DNA from: Acinetobacter portensis
GTDB taxonomy: Bacteria; Pseudomonadota; Gammaproteobacteria; Pseudomonadales; Moraxellaceae
Assembly: GCF_009372215.1 (NCBI RefSeq)
Contig: NZ_LWRV01000033.1
Coordinates: 1-45,487 of the forward strand
Reading direction: 5' to 3'
Length of the DNA: 45,487 nucleotides
Each line of letters opens with the position of its first letter. The stretch's first letter is position 1. The notes under the pieces were generated by a model. The model saw only the letters and a list, made by a program, of their open reading frames with translations. It did not search any database and was not told the DNA's origin. Both the position numbers and the translations under genes were made by a program. Below are positions 1-7,748 of the stretch, one piece after another.

Positions 1-675
1 CGACAAACCCGGTACGGTTCACTACAAATTTGGGATAATGGTTATTATAAATATACATTAACTCAAAGCTTAGTTAAGGCTGCAGATATTGGCTCTAAAG
101 AAATCTTTGAGTATAAAATTACTAATTTATTTAATGGTACGCAGGAAACAGCGAAGCTCGAAATCAGAATAGATAGTTATAATACTATTGTTAAATCTGA
201 CTCAGATACAGATATTGTACTTGAAGGTTCGGATAGTGATGAAGTTTTAGTTGGTAATGCATTTAACAATATCATTACAAGTAAGGGTGGATCAGATCTT
301 CTTCTTTATAAACTCTTAGATGATGCAAGTCATTTGGGTGGAAATGGGCAAGATATTTGGACGGACTTTAAGGTGGGACAAGTTTATACCGATTCTTTGA
401 AATTAGAATCGTTAACAAATCCAACAATTTTCAAAACTGATGGAGCTGATGCGATTGATATTTCAGCACTACTTGATGATAGCGCAACTAAGCTAAATAT
501 TGCTCAGTATATTGATGTCAAATATGATGCATCTACAAAATCTGCAATGATTTCTATCGACCGAGATGGGAAAGCTGGAGTGGAGTTTGAAAGTACAAAA
601 TTGCTCACTTTAACAAATCAAGACAAAGTGATTACATTGGAAGAGTTATTGAACAACAACCAAATCATTTTCTAA
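1..675 (+). CDS. C-terminal end of a giant type I-secreted (RTX/Bap-like) adhesin, 5' truncated by window edge
   Basis: The reading frame is open from the first base, so 224 codons of the C-terminus of a longer gene are present. The last ~120 residues look like the C-terminal target domain of type I secreted surface adhesins. Visible traits are an acidic Gly/Asp-rich turn (GGSDLLLY, then GGNGQDIW), the phrase DGADAIDISALLDD, an IDRDG segment, LLTLTNQ, and a short aliphatic end (LEELLNNNQIIF). Such domains are the uncleaved signal for ABC/HlyD/TolC export. The preceding ~100 residues are a beta-rich, Thr/Asn/Asp-rich stretch typical of adhesin repeats. A complete type I exporter lies about 5.5 kb downstream on the same strand and is the likely carrier (inference). 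Total size and any N-terminal retention module cannot be seen. Confidence 0.82.
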   Translation, partial: RQTRYGSLQIWDNGYYKYTLTQSLVKAADIGSKEIFEYKITNLFNGTQETAKLEIRIDSYNTIVKSDSDTDIVLEGSDSDEVLVGNAFNNIITSKGGSDLLLYKLLDDASHLGGNGQDIWTDFKVGQVYTDSLKLESLTNPTIFKTDGADAIDISALLDDSATKLNIAQYIDVKYDASTKSAMISIDRDGKAGVEFESTKLLTLTNQDKVITLEELLNNNQIIF

Positions 676-701
676 TCTAATTGTAGAAAACTGAAAACAA
701 A

Positions 702-730
702 AATCCCTAACTTCGGTTGGGGATTTTTTT
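702..730 (+). terminator. Rho-independent terminator of the adhesin gene
   Basis: A 10-bp stem (AATCCCTAAC with GTTGGGGATT, one G-T pair) is closed by a TTCG tetraloop and followed by a run of T. It begins 26 nt after the adhesin stop codon and separates that gene from cysS. Confidence 0.9.
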
Positions 731-763
731 ATGCAGAAAACTATAAAATTTAATGTTAAAACT

Positions 764-791
764 TTATGAAAAATAGTGCTTAGGTTAAGAT
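764..791 (+). promoter_or_regulatory. possible weak promoter for cysS
   Basis: TTATGA and TAAGAT are 16 bp apart, about 35 nt upstream of the cysS start and just after the adhesin terminator. The match to sigma-70 consensus is only partial, so this is placed mainly by position. Confidence 0.3.
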
Positions 792-825
792 GAGCCATCA
801 TTAATAAAAGCACTTATGAAAACCT

Positions 826-2247
826 ATGCAACCATTTGTTCTATACAATTCAGAGCAACGTAAAAAAGTTGAATTTGTTCCACGTAAAGAAGGACATATC
901 GACATGTATGTGTGCGGTATGACAGTTTACGACTACTGTCATATTGGTCATGCTCGCGTAATGGTTGCATTTGACTACATTATTCGTTTCTTACGCAGTC
1001 AGGGTTGGAATGTAAAATATGTTCGAAATATTACAGATATCGACGACAAGATTATTAAACGTGCCAATGAAAATGGCGAAAGTATTACCGCTTTAACAGA
1101 TCGTTTTATTCAAGCAATGAATGACGATGCTGAAAATTTAGGATGCTTACATCCAGATGAAGCACCACGTGCAACAGACTATATCGATCAAATGCAAAAT
1201 ATGATTGGTACGCTTGTTAATAAAGGCACAGCATATCCATCGGCAAATGGTGATGTGTATTTTGAAGTTGAAAAATTTGCAAAATATGGTCGTCTTTCAG
1301 GTCGTAAACTCGAAGATATGCAAGCAGGTGCATCTGATCGTGTAGATGTTGAAGTAGAGAAAAAACATCCATTTGACTTCGTACTTTGGAAACATGCCAA
1401 AGAAAATGAACCATCATGGGCTTCACCATGGGGTAATGGTCGTCCAGGTTGGCATATTGAATGTTCAGCAATGTCGACATGCTGCCTAGGAAATCATTTC
1501 GATATTCATGGTGGGGGTTCAGACTTAACATTCCCACATCACGAAAACGAAATTGCACAATCAGAAGCTGCAACAGATGAACAATATGTAAACTACTGGA
1601 TGCATGTTGGTTTCATTAATGTTGATGGTGAAAAAATGTCTAAGTCTTTAGGCAACTTCTTTACTATTCGTGATGTAATGGATAAATTCCATCCTGAAGT
1701 TATTCGTTATTTCATCGTATCATCGCACTATCGTAGCCCTGTAAATTTTTCAGATACTGCGTTAAAAGAAGCGAAAAATACACTGTCACGTTTCTATCAT
1801 TCTTTCAAAGCATACCAGCAAACTTATGGTACGGACGTTGTTGCAGCGTATGATGAAGCACTGGTTGAACGTTTTAATGCTGCAATGCGCGATGACTTTA
1901 ATACCTCAGAAGCGATTGCAGTTTTATTTGAAATTAACAAAGAATTGAACCGTGCAGTTAAAGATGAGAATTCAGAGCAAGCAGCTGTTTACTATGCAAC
2001 TTTACGTCATTTAACTAATATTTTAGGTTTAGTTCAGCACAATGTAGATGATTTTTTAAAGTCAGATATTGGTCAAGAAGCCTTGGGTTTATCTGCTGAA
2101 CAAATTGAAGATTTGATTCAACAGCGTGTCGACGCAAAGAAAGCGAAAGAATTTGCGCGTGCAGATGAAATTCGCCAATCTTTACTCGATCAAGGTGTAG
2201 TTTTAGAAGATACGCGTCAAGGGACAATTTGGCGTCGTGCTGATTAA
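826..2247 (+). CDS. cysS: cysteinyl-tRNA synthetase
   Basis: Class I aminoacyl-tRNA synthetase that charges tRNA-Cys with cysteine in the cytoplasm. The 473-residue length is normal for the family. The Rossmann catalytic domain carries the HIGH motif at residues 39-42 and KMSKS at 270-274. The zinc site specific to CysRS is visible: Cys30 in VCGMTVYD, the Cys in HIECSAMS, and His/Glu in the TFPHHENE segment. A C-terminal helical DALR-type and anticodon-binding region follows, ending [10 protein letters not shown]. The ATG start gives the canonical N-terminus, in which the [12 protein letters not shown] segment precedes the first strand. The gene stands alone between the adhesin terminator and a tRNA gene with its own promoter. 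Nothing in it is unusual. Confidence 0.98.
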   Translation: MQPFVLYNSEQRKKVEFVPRKEGHIDMYVCGMTVYDYCHIGHARVMVAFDYIIRFLRSQGWNVKYVRNITDIDDKIIKRANENGESITALTDRFIQAMNDDAENLGCLHPDEAPRATDYIDQMQNMIGTLVNKGTAYPSANGDVYFEVEKFAKYGRLSGRKLEDMQAGASDRVDVEVEKKHPFDFVLWKHAKENEPSWASPWGNGRPGWHIECSAMSTCCLGNHFDIHGGGSDLTFPHHENEIAQSEAATDEQYVNYWMHVGFINVDGEKMSKSLGNFFTIRDVMDKFHPEVIRYFIVSSHYRSPVNFSDTALKEAKNTLSRFYHSFKAYQQTYGTDVVAAYDEALVERFNAAMRDDFNTSEAIAVLFEINKELNRAVKDENSEQAAVYYATLRHLTNILGLVQHNVDDFLKSDIGQEALGLSAEQIEDLIQQRVDAKKAKEFARADEIRQSLLDQGVVLEDTRQGTIWRRAD

Positions 2248-2271
2248 TTGATCAAATGAAATTGTAGAGAG

Positions 2272-2299
2272 TTGACATCATCATAAAACTCTCTATAAT
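2272..2299 (+). promoter_or_regulatory. strong sigma-70 promoter of tRNA-Gly
   Basis: Perfect TTGACA and TATAAT hexamers are separated by 16 bp and end 10 nt before the tRNA. This is the strongest consensus promoter I see in the window, as expected for a stable RNA gene. Confidence 0.92.
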
Positions 2300-2309
2300 T
2301 CACCTCATT

Positions 2310-2385
2310 GCGGGAATAGCTCAGTTGGTAGAGCATAACCTTGCCAAGGTTGGGGTCGGGAGTTCGAGTCTCCTTTCCCGCTCCA
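2310..2385 (+). tRNA. tRNA-Gly (anticodon GCC)
   Basis: A 76-nt tRNA with all four arms. The acceptor stem GCGGGAA pairs with TTCCCGC, the D-arm contains AGCTCAGTTGGTAGAGC, and the anticodon loop TTGCCAA places GCC at 2343-2345. The T-arm is GGGAGTTCGAGTCTCC and CCA is encoded. It reads GGC/GGU glycine codons. It has its own consensus promoter and terminator, so it is a monocistronic unit between cysS and the Kdo/LPS genes. Confidence 0.98.
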
Positions 2386-2393
2386 GAATACGA

Positions 2394-2427
2394 AAAAGCG
2401 CCTATCGAAAGATAGGCGCTTTTTTTT
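2394..2427 (+). terminator. terminator of tRNA-Gly
   Basis: AGCGCCTATC and GATAGGCGCT form a perfect 10-bp stem, extended by A/T pairs, around a GAAA tetraloop. Eight T residues follow. Confidence 0.95.
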
Positions 2428-2549
2428 ATGCCTAAATATATTACGCTGCTGTCTAAAAATAATTACAGTCAAATACTTTATTTACTCAATGCTAATGGAT
2501 GTATTCCGAATGCCTAACAGTGGTTTAAAAAAGAGATTTCTTACACATT

Positions 2550-2578
2550 TTGAACCATTGTGATTGAATAGATATGAT
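2550..2578 (+). promoter_or_regulatory. likely promoter of the kdsD-lptB operon
   Basis: TTGAAC and TATGAT are spaced exactly 17 bp apart, about 60 nt upstream of the kdsD start. The rest of the 250-nt gap between the tRNA terminator and kdsD shows nothing else I can support. Confidence 0.6.
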
Positions 2579-2639
2579 AAAATTGCGAAAATTAAGCAGA
2601 AATGCATATGAATGGCTCTTATAGGGCAAGGTCTTAAAG

Positions 2640-3632
2640 TTGAATTCAGAAAACATGCCAAATCAAATTGATTTTCAAAGCGTTGCTTTAGAAACATTAA
2701 AAATAGAAAAACATGCATTACAAGTTCTTACGACACAAATTGATGATCGTTTTACGCAAGCTTGTGAAATTATTTTGCAATGCAAAGGTCGTTTAGTTGT
2801 GACGGGTATGGGAAAATCAGGTCACATTGGTCGCAAAATGGCAGCAACTTTTGCTTCAACAGGAACACCTTCATTTTTTATGCATCCCGGTGAAGCAGGG
2901 CATGGCGATTTGGGCATGATTGTTCGTGGCGATGTTTTAATTGCAATTTCCAATTCAGGAAAAAGTGATGAAATTATGATGTTAGTGCCTTTGGTTAAGC
3001 ATCTAGGTGTGCCATTGATTACTATTAGTAGTGACAATAAAGGGCCAATGCCAAAAAATGCAGATGTTGCACTGACACTAGGGAATATTCAAGAAGCATG
3101 TCCATTGGGTTTAGCACCAACTTCAAGCACAACGGCAACACTTGCTTTAGGTGATGCTTTGGCTGTTGCATTGTTGGAAGCTCGTGGTTTTACTGCCGAT
3201 GATTTTGCACGTTCACATCCTGCAGGTGCTTTAGGCAAACGCTTATTACTCGATGTAAAACATCTTATGCATACGGGTGATGAGCTACCAAAAGTATCTC
3301 CAGACACACCAATGAATCAAGTGCTTTATGAGATTTCAAGTAAGCGATTAGGTCTAACCACCATCGTTGATGAAAATGACGTTTTGCTTGGTATTTTTAC
3401 GGATGGTGATTTACGTCGTTTGATCGATAAGCAGCAAGGCTTTGATATTCATTTATCTATATCTGAAGTCATGACGAAGCATCCTCAGACTATTGGGCAA
3501 AACTCTCGTGCCGTGATTGCATTAGAGAAAATGAATGAAAAGAAAGTAAATCAATTTGTTGTGGTTGATACTGAAAATAAAGTGATTGGCGTAATTGGTA
3601 TGCATGACTTAATTCAAGCTGGGGTAAAATAG
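2640..3632 (+). CDS. kdsD: arabinose-5-phosphate isomerase (Kdo synthesis)
   Basis: Converts ribulose-5-phosphate to arabinose-5-phosphate, the first step towards Kdo of the LPS inner core; cytoplasmic. The 330 residues match the family's ~328. An N-terminal SIS sugar-isomerase domain (about 35-185) contains GMGKSGHIGRK and FMHPGEAGHGDLG, typical of KdsD/KpsF. Two CBS domains follow (about 205-265 and 275-330). The start is uncertain: TTG at 2640 lies after an in-frame stop at 2622, while the first ATG (2655) would shorten the protein by five residues. Neither has a strong ribosome site. It is the first gene of kdsD-kdsC-lptC-lptA-lptB, with kdsC 3 nt behind it. Confidence 0.96.
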   Translation: MNSENMPNQIDFQSVALETLKIEKHALQVLTTQIDDRFTQACEIILQCKGRLVVTGMGKSGHIGRKMAATFASTGTPSFFMHPGEAGHGDLGMIVRGDVLIAISNSGKSDEIMMLVPLVKHLGVPLITISSDNKGPMPKNADVALTLGNIQEACPLGLAPTSSTTATLALGDALAVALLEARGFTADDFARSHPAGALGKRLLLDVKHLMHTGDELPKVSPDTPMNQVLYEISSKRLGLTTIVDENDVLLGIFTDGDLRRLIDKQQGFDIHLSISEVMTKHPQTIGQNSRAVIALEKMNEKKVNQFVVVDTENKVIGVIGMHDLIQAGVK

Positions 3633-3635
3633 ATA

Positions 3636-4175
3636 ATGGCATCATATGTTTTGTTAGAACAAGCACGTCATGTTGAGGCTTTGGTTCTAGATGTTGATGG
3701 TATTTTGAGTGATGGTTTTGTTACGCTTACAAACTCAGGCGATGAAATTAAATCTTTCGATATTCGTGATGGATTAGGCATGAAGCTTGTACAACAAGCA
3801 GGTGTTAAAGTCATTATTATTACTGGTCGTAAAAGTAATATCGTAGAACAACGTATGTCTGCATTAGGTGTAGATTTAGTATTTCAAGGTCGTGAAGATA
3901 AAGGCGTTGCATTAAAAGAAGCATGTGCACAATTTAATCTTAAACCTGAAGATTGCTTATATATGGGGGATGATTGGCCCGATTTATCTGCATTTGCAAT
4001 TGCAGGTATGAAGGTTACTGTTCCAAATGGTCATGTTGAAGTGCGTCGTCGTGCAGATTTAGTGACACAAGCGATGGGTGGGCGTGGTGCTGTACGTGAA
4101 ATTTGCGATATGATTTTAATGTCGAAAGGCGTATACACACAGTTACTCGAAAAATATGCATCTGCGCCACAATAA
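3636..4175 (+). CDS. kdsC: 3-deoxy-D-manno-octulosonate 8-phosphate phosphatase
   Basis: HAD-family phosphatase that dephosphorylates Kdo-8-phosphate to Kdo. The 179-residue length is usual for the cap-less, tetrameric KdsC type. The nucleophile motif is LDVDGILSDG with Asp19 and Asp21. Motif II is IIITGRKS, and the Mg-binding motif IV is MGDDWPDL. It lies 3 nt after kdsD, so the two are probably translationally coupled. The C-terminus RGAVREICDMIL matches the family tail that closes on the neighbouring active site. Confidence 0.97.
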   Translation: MASYVLLEQARHVEALVLDVDGILSDGFVTLTNSGDEIKSFDIRDGLGMKLVQQAGVKVIIITGRKSNIVEQRMSALGVDLVFQGREDKGVALKEACAQFNLKPEDCLYMGDDWPDLSAFAIAGMKVTVPNGHVEVRRRADLVTQAMGGRGAVREICDMILMSKGVYTQLLEKYASAPQ

Positions 4176-4214
4176 TGTTATATACATTCAAAAGCTTGAG
4201 TTGAAATCACACTT

Positions 4215-4760
4215 ATGGATACAAAAAAATTATATGTCGTCGCTTTAATGATTGCAGCTATAAGTAGTGGTTATTATTATTTGGGCGGGAAAGGTAAAAA
4301 GCTAGAAGTCGATTCTTCTAGAAGCATGACTTATTCTGCCGAACAAATTAATTTGACTCAAACAGATGAAAAAGGCTTGATATCTTTAAAGGCGCGAGCA
4401 GATCGTTTAGAACAAGATATGCAAAAAAATAGTGCTAGGTTAATGAATCTGAATGCAGATACTTTTCAAGATTCTAAACCCGATGGGAGCTTTTTTGCTA
4501 AAGTTGTGAATTCTTATGACAATAACTCAAAGGTTGTCATGTCTAATCAGGTTTTAGCCACACGTTTTCTAGATAGTGGTGAAAAAATGACATTTAAGAC
4601 ATCAGAACTGACGGGTTATCCTAAAACTAGAGATTTGCAAACAGATAAGCAAATTACCGTTGAGTCCCCACAAGCTAAATTTTTAAGTCAGGGGATGAAG
4701 GCAAATTTTAACAACGGACAATACGAATTTTTTAATATTCGAGGAACATATGAACGATAA
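4215..4760 (+). CDS. lptC: LPS export ABC transporter periplasmic protein LptC
   Basis: Bitopic inner-membrane protein that receives LPS from LptB2FG and passes it to LptA. One N-terminal transmembrane helix (about residues 5-24, LYVVALMIAAISSGYYYLGG) is followed by a ~150-residue periplasmic beta-jellyroll. The sequence is weakly conserved, as usual for LptC, so identification leans on topology, length (181) and position between kdsC and lptA. It overlaps lptA by 11 nt, indicating coupled translation. Confidence 0.92.
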   Translation: MDTKKLYVVALMIAAISSGYYYLGGKGKKLEVDSSRSMTYSAEQINLTQTDEKGLISLKARADRLEQDMQKNSARLMNLNADTFQDSKPDGSFFAKVVNSYDNNSKVVMSNQVLATRFLDSGEKMTFKTSELTGYPKTRDLQTDKQITVESPQAKFLSQGMKANFNNGQYEFFNIRGTYER

Positions 4761-5319
4761 TTCTAAGCTTAATACATTGAAATTTTTAGCTAAAAAATCT
4801 TTACTCGTGGCAAGCTTGGCAATTGTATCCTCGAGCGCGGTATATGCAATTCCATCGGATCGTCAACAACCATTATCATTGGTTGCAGACAGAGCAACGT
4901 TTAATGAAAAGTCTGGCGTAACAACATATAGCGGTAATGTCATTATTGAACAAGGCACAATGAAGGTTCAAGCTGCATCACTTGTTGCAAACTTAAATGC
5001 AAATAAACAAATTAGCGTAATTACAGCAACAGGTGGACCTGCAAAATTTCAGCAAAAGCTTGATTCTGCCAAAGGGTTAGCAAAAGGTCAGGCACAAAAA
5101 ATTGTGTATAACGCAGAAACAGGAATTATCACGCTTTCAGGTAATGCATTACTTGAACAAAATGGCTCAAGTATTCGTGGTGCAACATTAAAATACAGCA
5201 TGAATAAAGGTGATATTGAAGCAATTGGTACTCCAAATAGTACAGGCTCTTCAAATGGTCGTGTACAAATCGTGATTCCGCCAACAAGCTCTAAATCTTA
5301 TCCTGGAGCACGTGATTAA
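4750..5319 (+). CDS. lptA: LPS transport periplasmic protein LptA
   Basis: Periplasmic bridge protein of the Lpt machine. A signal peptide (basic [16 protein letters not shown], then a hydrophobic core, cleavage probably after VYA near residue 33) precedes an OstA/LptA beta-jellyroll. Typical phrases are [22 protein letters not shown], in two parts, and [15 protein letters not shown]. The 189-residue length is normal. The low-complexity tail [12 protein letters not shown] is also typical. Its stop codon shares one base with the lptB start. Confidence 0.95.
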   Translation: MNDNSKLNTLKFLAKKSLLVASLAIVSSSAVYAIPSDRQQPLSLVADRATFNEKSGVTTYSGNVIIEQGTMKVQAASLVANLNANKQISVITATGGPAKFQQKLDSAKGLAKGQAQKIVYNAETGIITLSGNALLEQNGSSIRGATLKYSMNKGDIEAIGTPNSTGSSNGRVQIVIPPTSSKSYPGARD

Positions 5320-6062
5320 TGGATGAACTAGATAAAACACAAACTTTATGTATTAAGCATTTAGCTAAAAATTATAGTAAGCGTTGGGTTGTAAAAGATG
5401 TTTCTTTCACTATGAAAAGTGGTGAAATTGTCGGTTTACTTGGTCCAAATGGTGCAGGGAAAACAACAAGTTTCTATATGGTTGTCGGTCTTGTGCGTAT
5501 GGATAAAGGCGAAATTCATTTAGATGATTTAGATTTATCTGATTTAGCCATGCATGAACGCGCACAAAAAGGTATTGGTTACTTACCTCAGGAAGCTTCA
5601 ATTTTTAGAAAACTGACGATTTCTGAAAACATCATGGCAATTTTAGAAACGCGTAAAGATTTGAATAAAGATCAGCGTAAAAAACGCCTTTTAGAACTTT
5701 TGGCAGATTTTAAAATTACGCATATTAAAGATTCATTGGGTATGAGCGTTTCTGGTGGTGAGCGTCGTCGTGCTGAAATCGCACGTGCTTTAGCTGCAGA
5801 TCCAAAATTCATGTTACTTGATGAACCTTTTGCAGGTGTCGATCCAATTTCAGTTGGTGATATTAAAGATATTATTAGTACCTTAAAAAACCGCGGTATT
5901 GGTGTGCTTATTACAGATCATAATGTACGAGAAACACTCGCAATTTGTGAAAGAGCTTACATTGTAAGTGAAGGTTCTGTGATTGCAGAAGGCTCTCCGC
6001 AAGATGTTTTAGCCAATGAAACAGTACGTCAAGTTTACCTTGGTGATGACTTTAAAGTCTAA
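5319..6062 (+). CDS. lptB: LPS export ABC transporter ATP-binding protein LptB
   Basis: Cytoplasmic ATPase that powers LPS extraction by LptFG. The 247-residue ABC domain shows Walker [11 protein letters not shown] (Lys48), Q-loop LPQEASIF, signature SVSGGERRR, Walker B FMLLDEPF and H-loop LITDH. The ATG overlaps the last base of the lptA stop (TAATG). In many gammaproteobacteria rpoN follows lptB; here the next gene is the outer-membrane part of a type I secretion system. Confidence 0.98.
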   Translation: MDELDKTQTLCIKHLAKNYSKRWVVKDVSFTMKSGEIVGLLGPNGAGKTTSFYMVVGLVRMDKGEIHLDDLDLSDLAMHERAQKGIGYLPQEASIFRKLTISENIMAILETRKDLNKDQRKKRLLELLADFKITHIKDSLGMSVSGGERRRAEIARALAADPKFMLLDEPFAGVDPISVGDIKDIISTLKNRGIGVLITDHNVRETLAICERAYIVSEGSVIAEGSPQDVLANETVRQVYLGDDFKV

Positions 6063-6072
6063 GTATTAGAAT

Positions 6073-6106
6073 TTCATGCAGATTTTTATGTAAACATCTG
6101 CATGAA
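6073..6106 (+). other. hairpin between lptB and the secretion genes
   Basis: TTCATGCAGAT and ATCTGCATGAA form a perfect 11-bp stem with a 12-nt loop, starting 10 nt after the lptB stop. No T-run follows, so it may be a weak terminator or an mRNA-stabilising end rather than a standard terminator. The following ~90 nt is AT-rich and probably holds the promoter of the secretion genes, but I cannot place hexamers with confidence. Confidence 0.55.
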
Positions 6107-6203
6107 TTATAAATTGAAAAATACGGTAATAAAACTTAACAAAAATACACATTAACAAACAAATAGCGATAAAATAAAATAAAATTATTTTGTTAAATTG
6201 ATC

Positions 6204-7748
6204 ATGTTTATCAGACAAAAAACGGTAAATATAAAGCTATTTATTTCGAGTGCCATGAAGCCACTCAGCTTGTTATCGCTTGCTATATTTCTCCCAAATC
6301 ATGCATATACTCAAAGCCCCAATAAGCATTCTACAATGGTAGTAAAAGATGCTTTATCGGGGATTTTATCTCCCAAATCGAACCCAAATTTTAATCAGGC
6401 AAATTTTAGCGAACTAAGTGATTTTAGTGTTTATAGACAACAATCCGAAGCATTGCCGATTATTTCTCAAGGTTCATATAGTCAAATTTCGCCTCGTGTG
6501 ATTGTTTCCCAAATACAAAAGCCACAAAGCTTTAATCATTCGATTTTAATAGCATTGCAACGTAGTCCAACAGTGACACAATCAATTGCAAACCTATCTT
6601 CTCAGAACGCTACAATTGACGTGGCTCGTGCAAGTTATTATCCACAAATTTCGGGTGGTTTTTCTTCTGCCGATTTAACTGATCAAAAAGGTTATGGACA
6701 AGTTCTGAGTTTGAATGCAACGCAAATGCTTTACGATTTTGGTAAAGTTAAAAGTAGCGTTAGTATTGAACAAGCAAAATTAATAGCATCTCAAGCCAAT
6801 GTATTAGTCGATATTGACAAAATTGCTTATGATACTGCTATTGCGATTGTGAATATTAAACGTTATCAAAGTATTACCGCAATTGCTAAGCAGCAAATTG
6901 AAGGGATGTCTCATATTGCTGAGATTACTAATTTACGCGCAAAAGCGGGTATTAGTACGCAGGCAGACCCTGTGCAAGCGTTATCAAATGTCGAGTCGGC
7001 TCAAGCAAATTTAATTGTGCAAGAAACGCAATTAAGCCAATATCAACAAAAACTTCGAACGCTTGTTGGTGTGGATGCAAGAACCCTCGATTTTCAAATT
7101 CCTGAAACAATTGTTGCAGATTCACATTTATATGAAGAACCTAAATTCAATAGGGTTCCTAAAATGATGGTTGCGCAAACAGAAGTAGCAATTGCAAGAT
7201 TACAAAAAGAACAAACCAAATTAAGTAATTACCCAACTTTAAGTGTGAAAGGTTCTCTTAGCCAAGCTGTAAATGGTAAGCATCCAAGCAATAATGAAGA
7301 TGATGGAACAGATAGTTCAATCATGCTTGAAGCGACAAGCACTTTTTATCAGGGGGGCGCTGTTTCCTCTAGAAATAAAGCGGCTAGTTTTGCCGAAGAA
7401 GCTGCAAAAGCAAAAGTCAGTTCTGTTTATTTAGATGTTTTAGATGAGTTGAGAGTGATTCGTGAAGAAATTGATAATAAGCAAAAATTATTTGGCATTT
7501 TAACTGCACGTAAAGCAACAACCATTCGTACACGCGAGTTGTATCAAGAGCAATATAAGTTGGGTACGCGCTCTGCGGTAGATTTATTGAATGCCGAACA
7601 AGCGATTCATAGTGCAGCGCAAGAAATTGAAAATGCACGTTATGACATTTATGCAGCACTTATTAAATACCTTTCGATTACGGGGCAATCTTTTGATGCT
7701 TATCAATTGAAAAATACATCAATCCAAGGGTTTATGGTGAAGCCATGA
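6204..7748 (+). CDS. TolC-family outer membrane protein of a type I secretion system
   Basis: Outer-membrane channel that pairs with the ABC exporter and fusion protein immediately downstream. The signal sequence MKPLSLLSLAIFLPNHAYT is followed by a variable ~70-residue linker and then two outer-membrane efflux-protein repeats. Landmarks are SILIALQRSPTVTQS, ARASYYPQISG, LNATQMLYDFGK and YKLGTRSAVDLLNAEQ. The length (~514) is long for TolC but fits LapE/AggA-like proteins. The start is uncertain: ATG 6204 gives an extended N-terminus, ATG 6255 starts directly at the signal peptide and has a faint GAG upstream, and TTG 6198 is also possible. The stop overlaps the next gene's ATG. Confidence 0.9.
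   Translation: MFIRQKTVNIKLFISSAMKPLSLLSLAIFLPNHAYTQSPNKHSTMVVKDALSGILSPKSNPNFNQANFSELSDFSVYRQQSEALPIISQGSYSQISPRVIVSQIQKPQSFNHSILIALQRSPTVTQSIANLSSQNATIDVARASYYPQISGGFSSADLTDQKGYGQVLSLNATQMLYDFGKVKSSVSIEQAKLIASQANVLVDIDKIAYDTAIAIVNIKRYQSITAIAKQQIEGMSHIAEITNLRAKAGISTQADPVQALSNVESAQANLIVQETQLSQYQQKLRTLVGVDARTLDFQIPETIVADSHLYEEPKFNRVPKMMVAQTEVAIARLQKEQTKLSNYPTLSVKGSLSQAVNGKHPSNNEDDGTDSSIMLEATSTFYQGGAVSSRNKAASFAEEAAKAKVSSVYLDVLDELRVIREEIDNKQKLFGILTARKATTIRTRELYQEQYKLGTRSAVDLLNAEQAIHSAAQEIENARYDIYAALIKYLSITGQSFDAYQLKNTSIQGFMVKP

Noticed and set aside
1188..1573. Minus-strand frames inside cysS
   Set aside because: They lie opposite a fully conserved tRNA synthetase and are Ser/His/Leu-rich shadow frames with no family features.
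2482..2718. 78-codon minus-strand frame in the gap before kdsD and over its start
   Set aside because: No ribosome site, Phe/Leu-rich AT-driven composition, and it covers the likely kdsD promoter and the start of kdsD.
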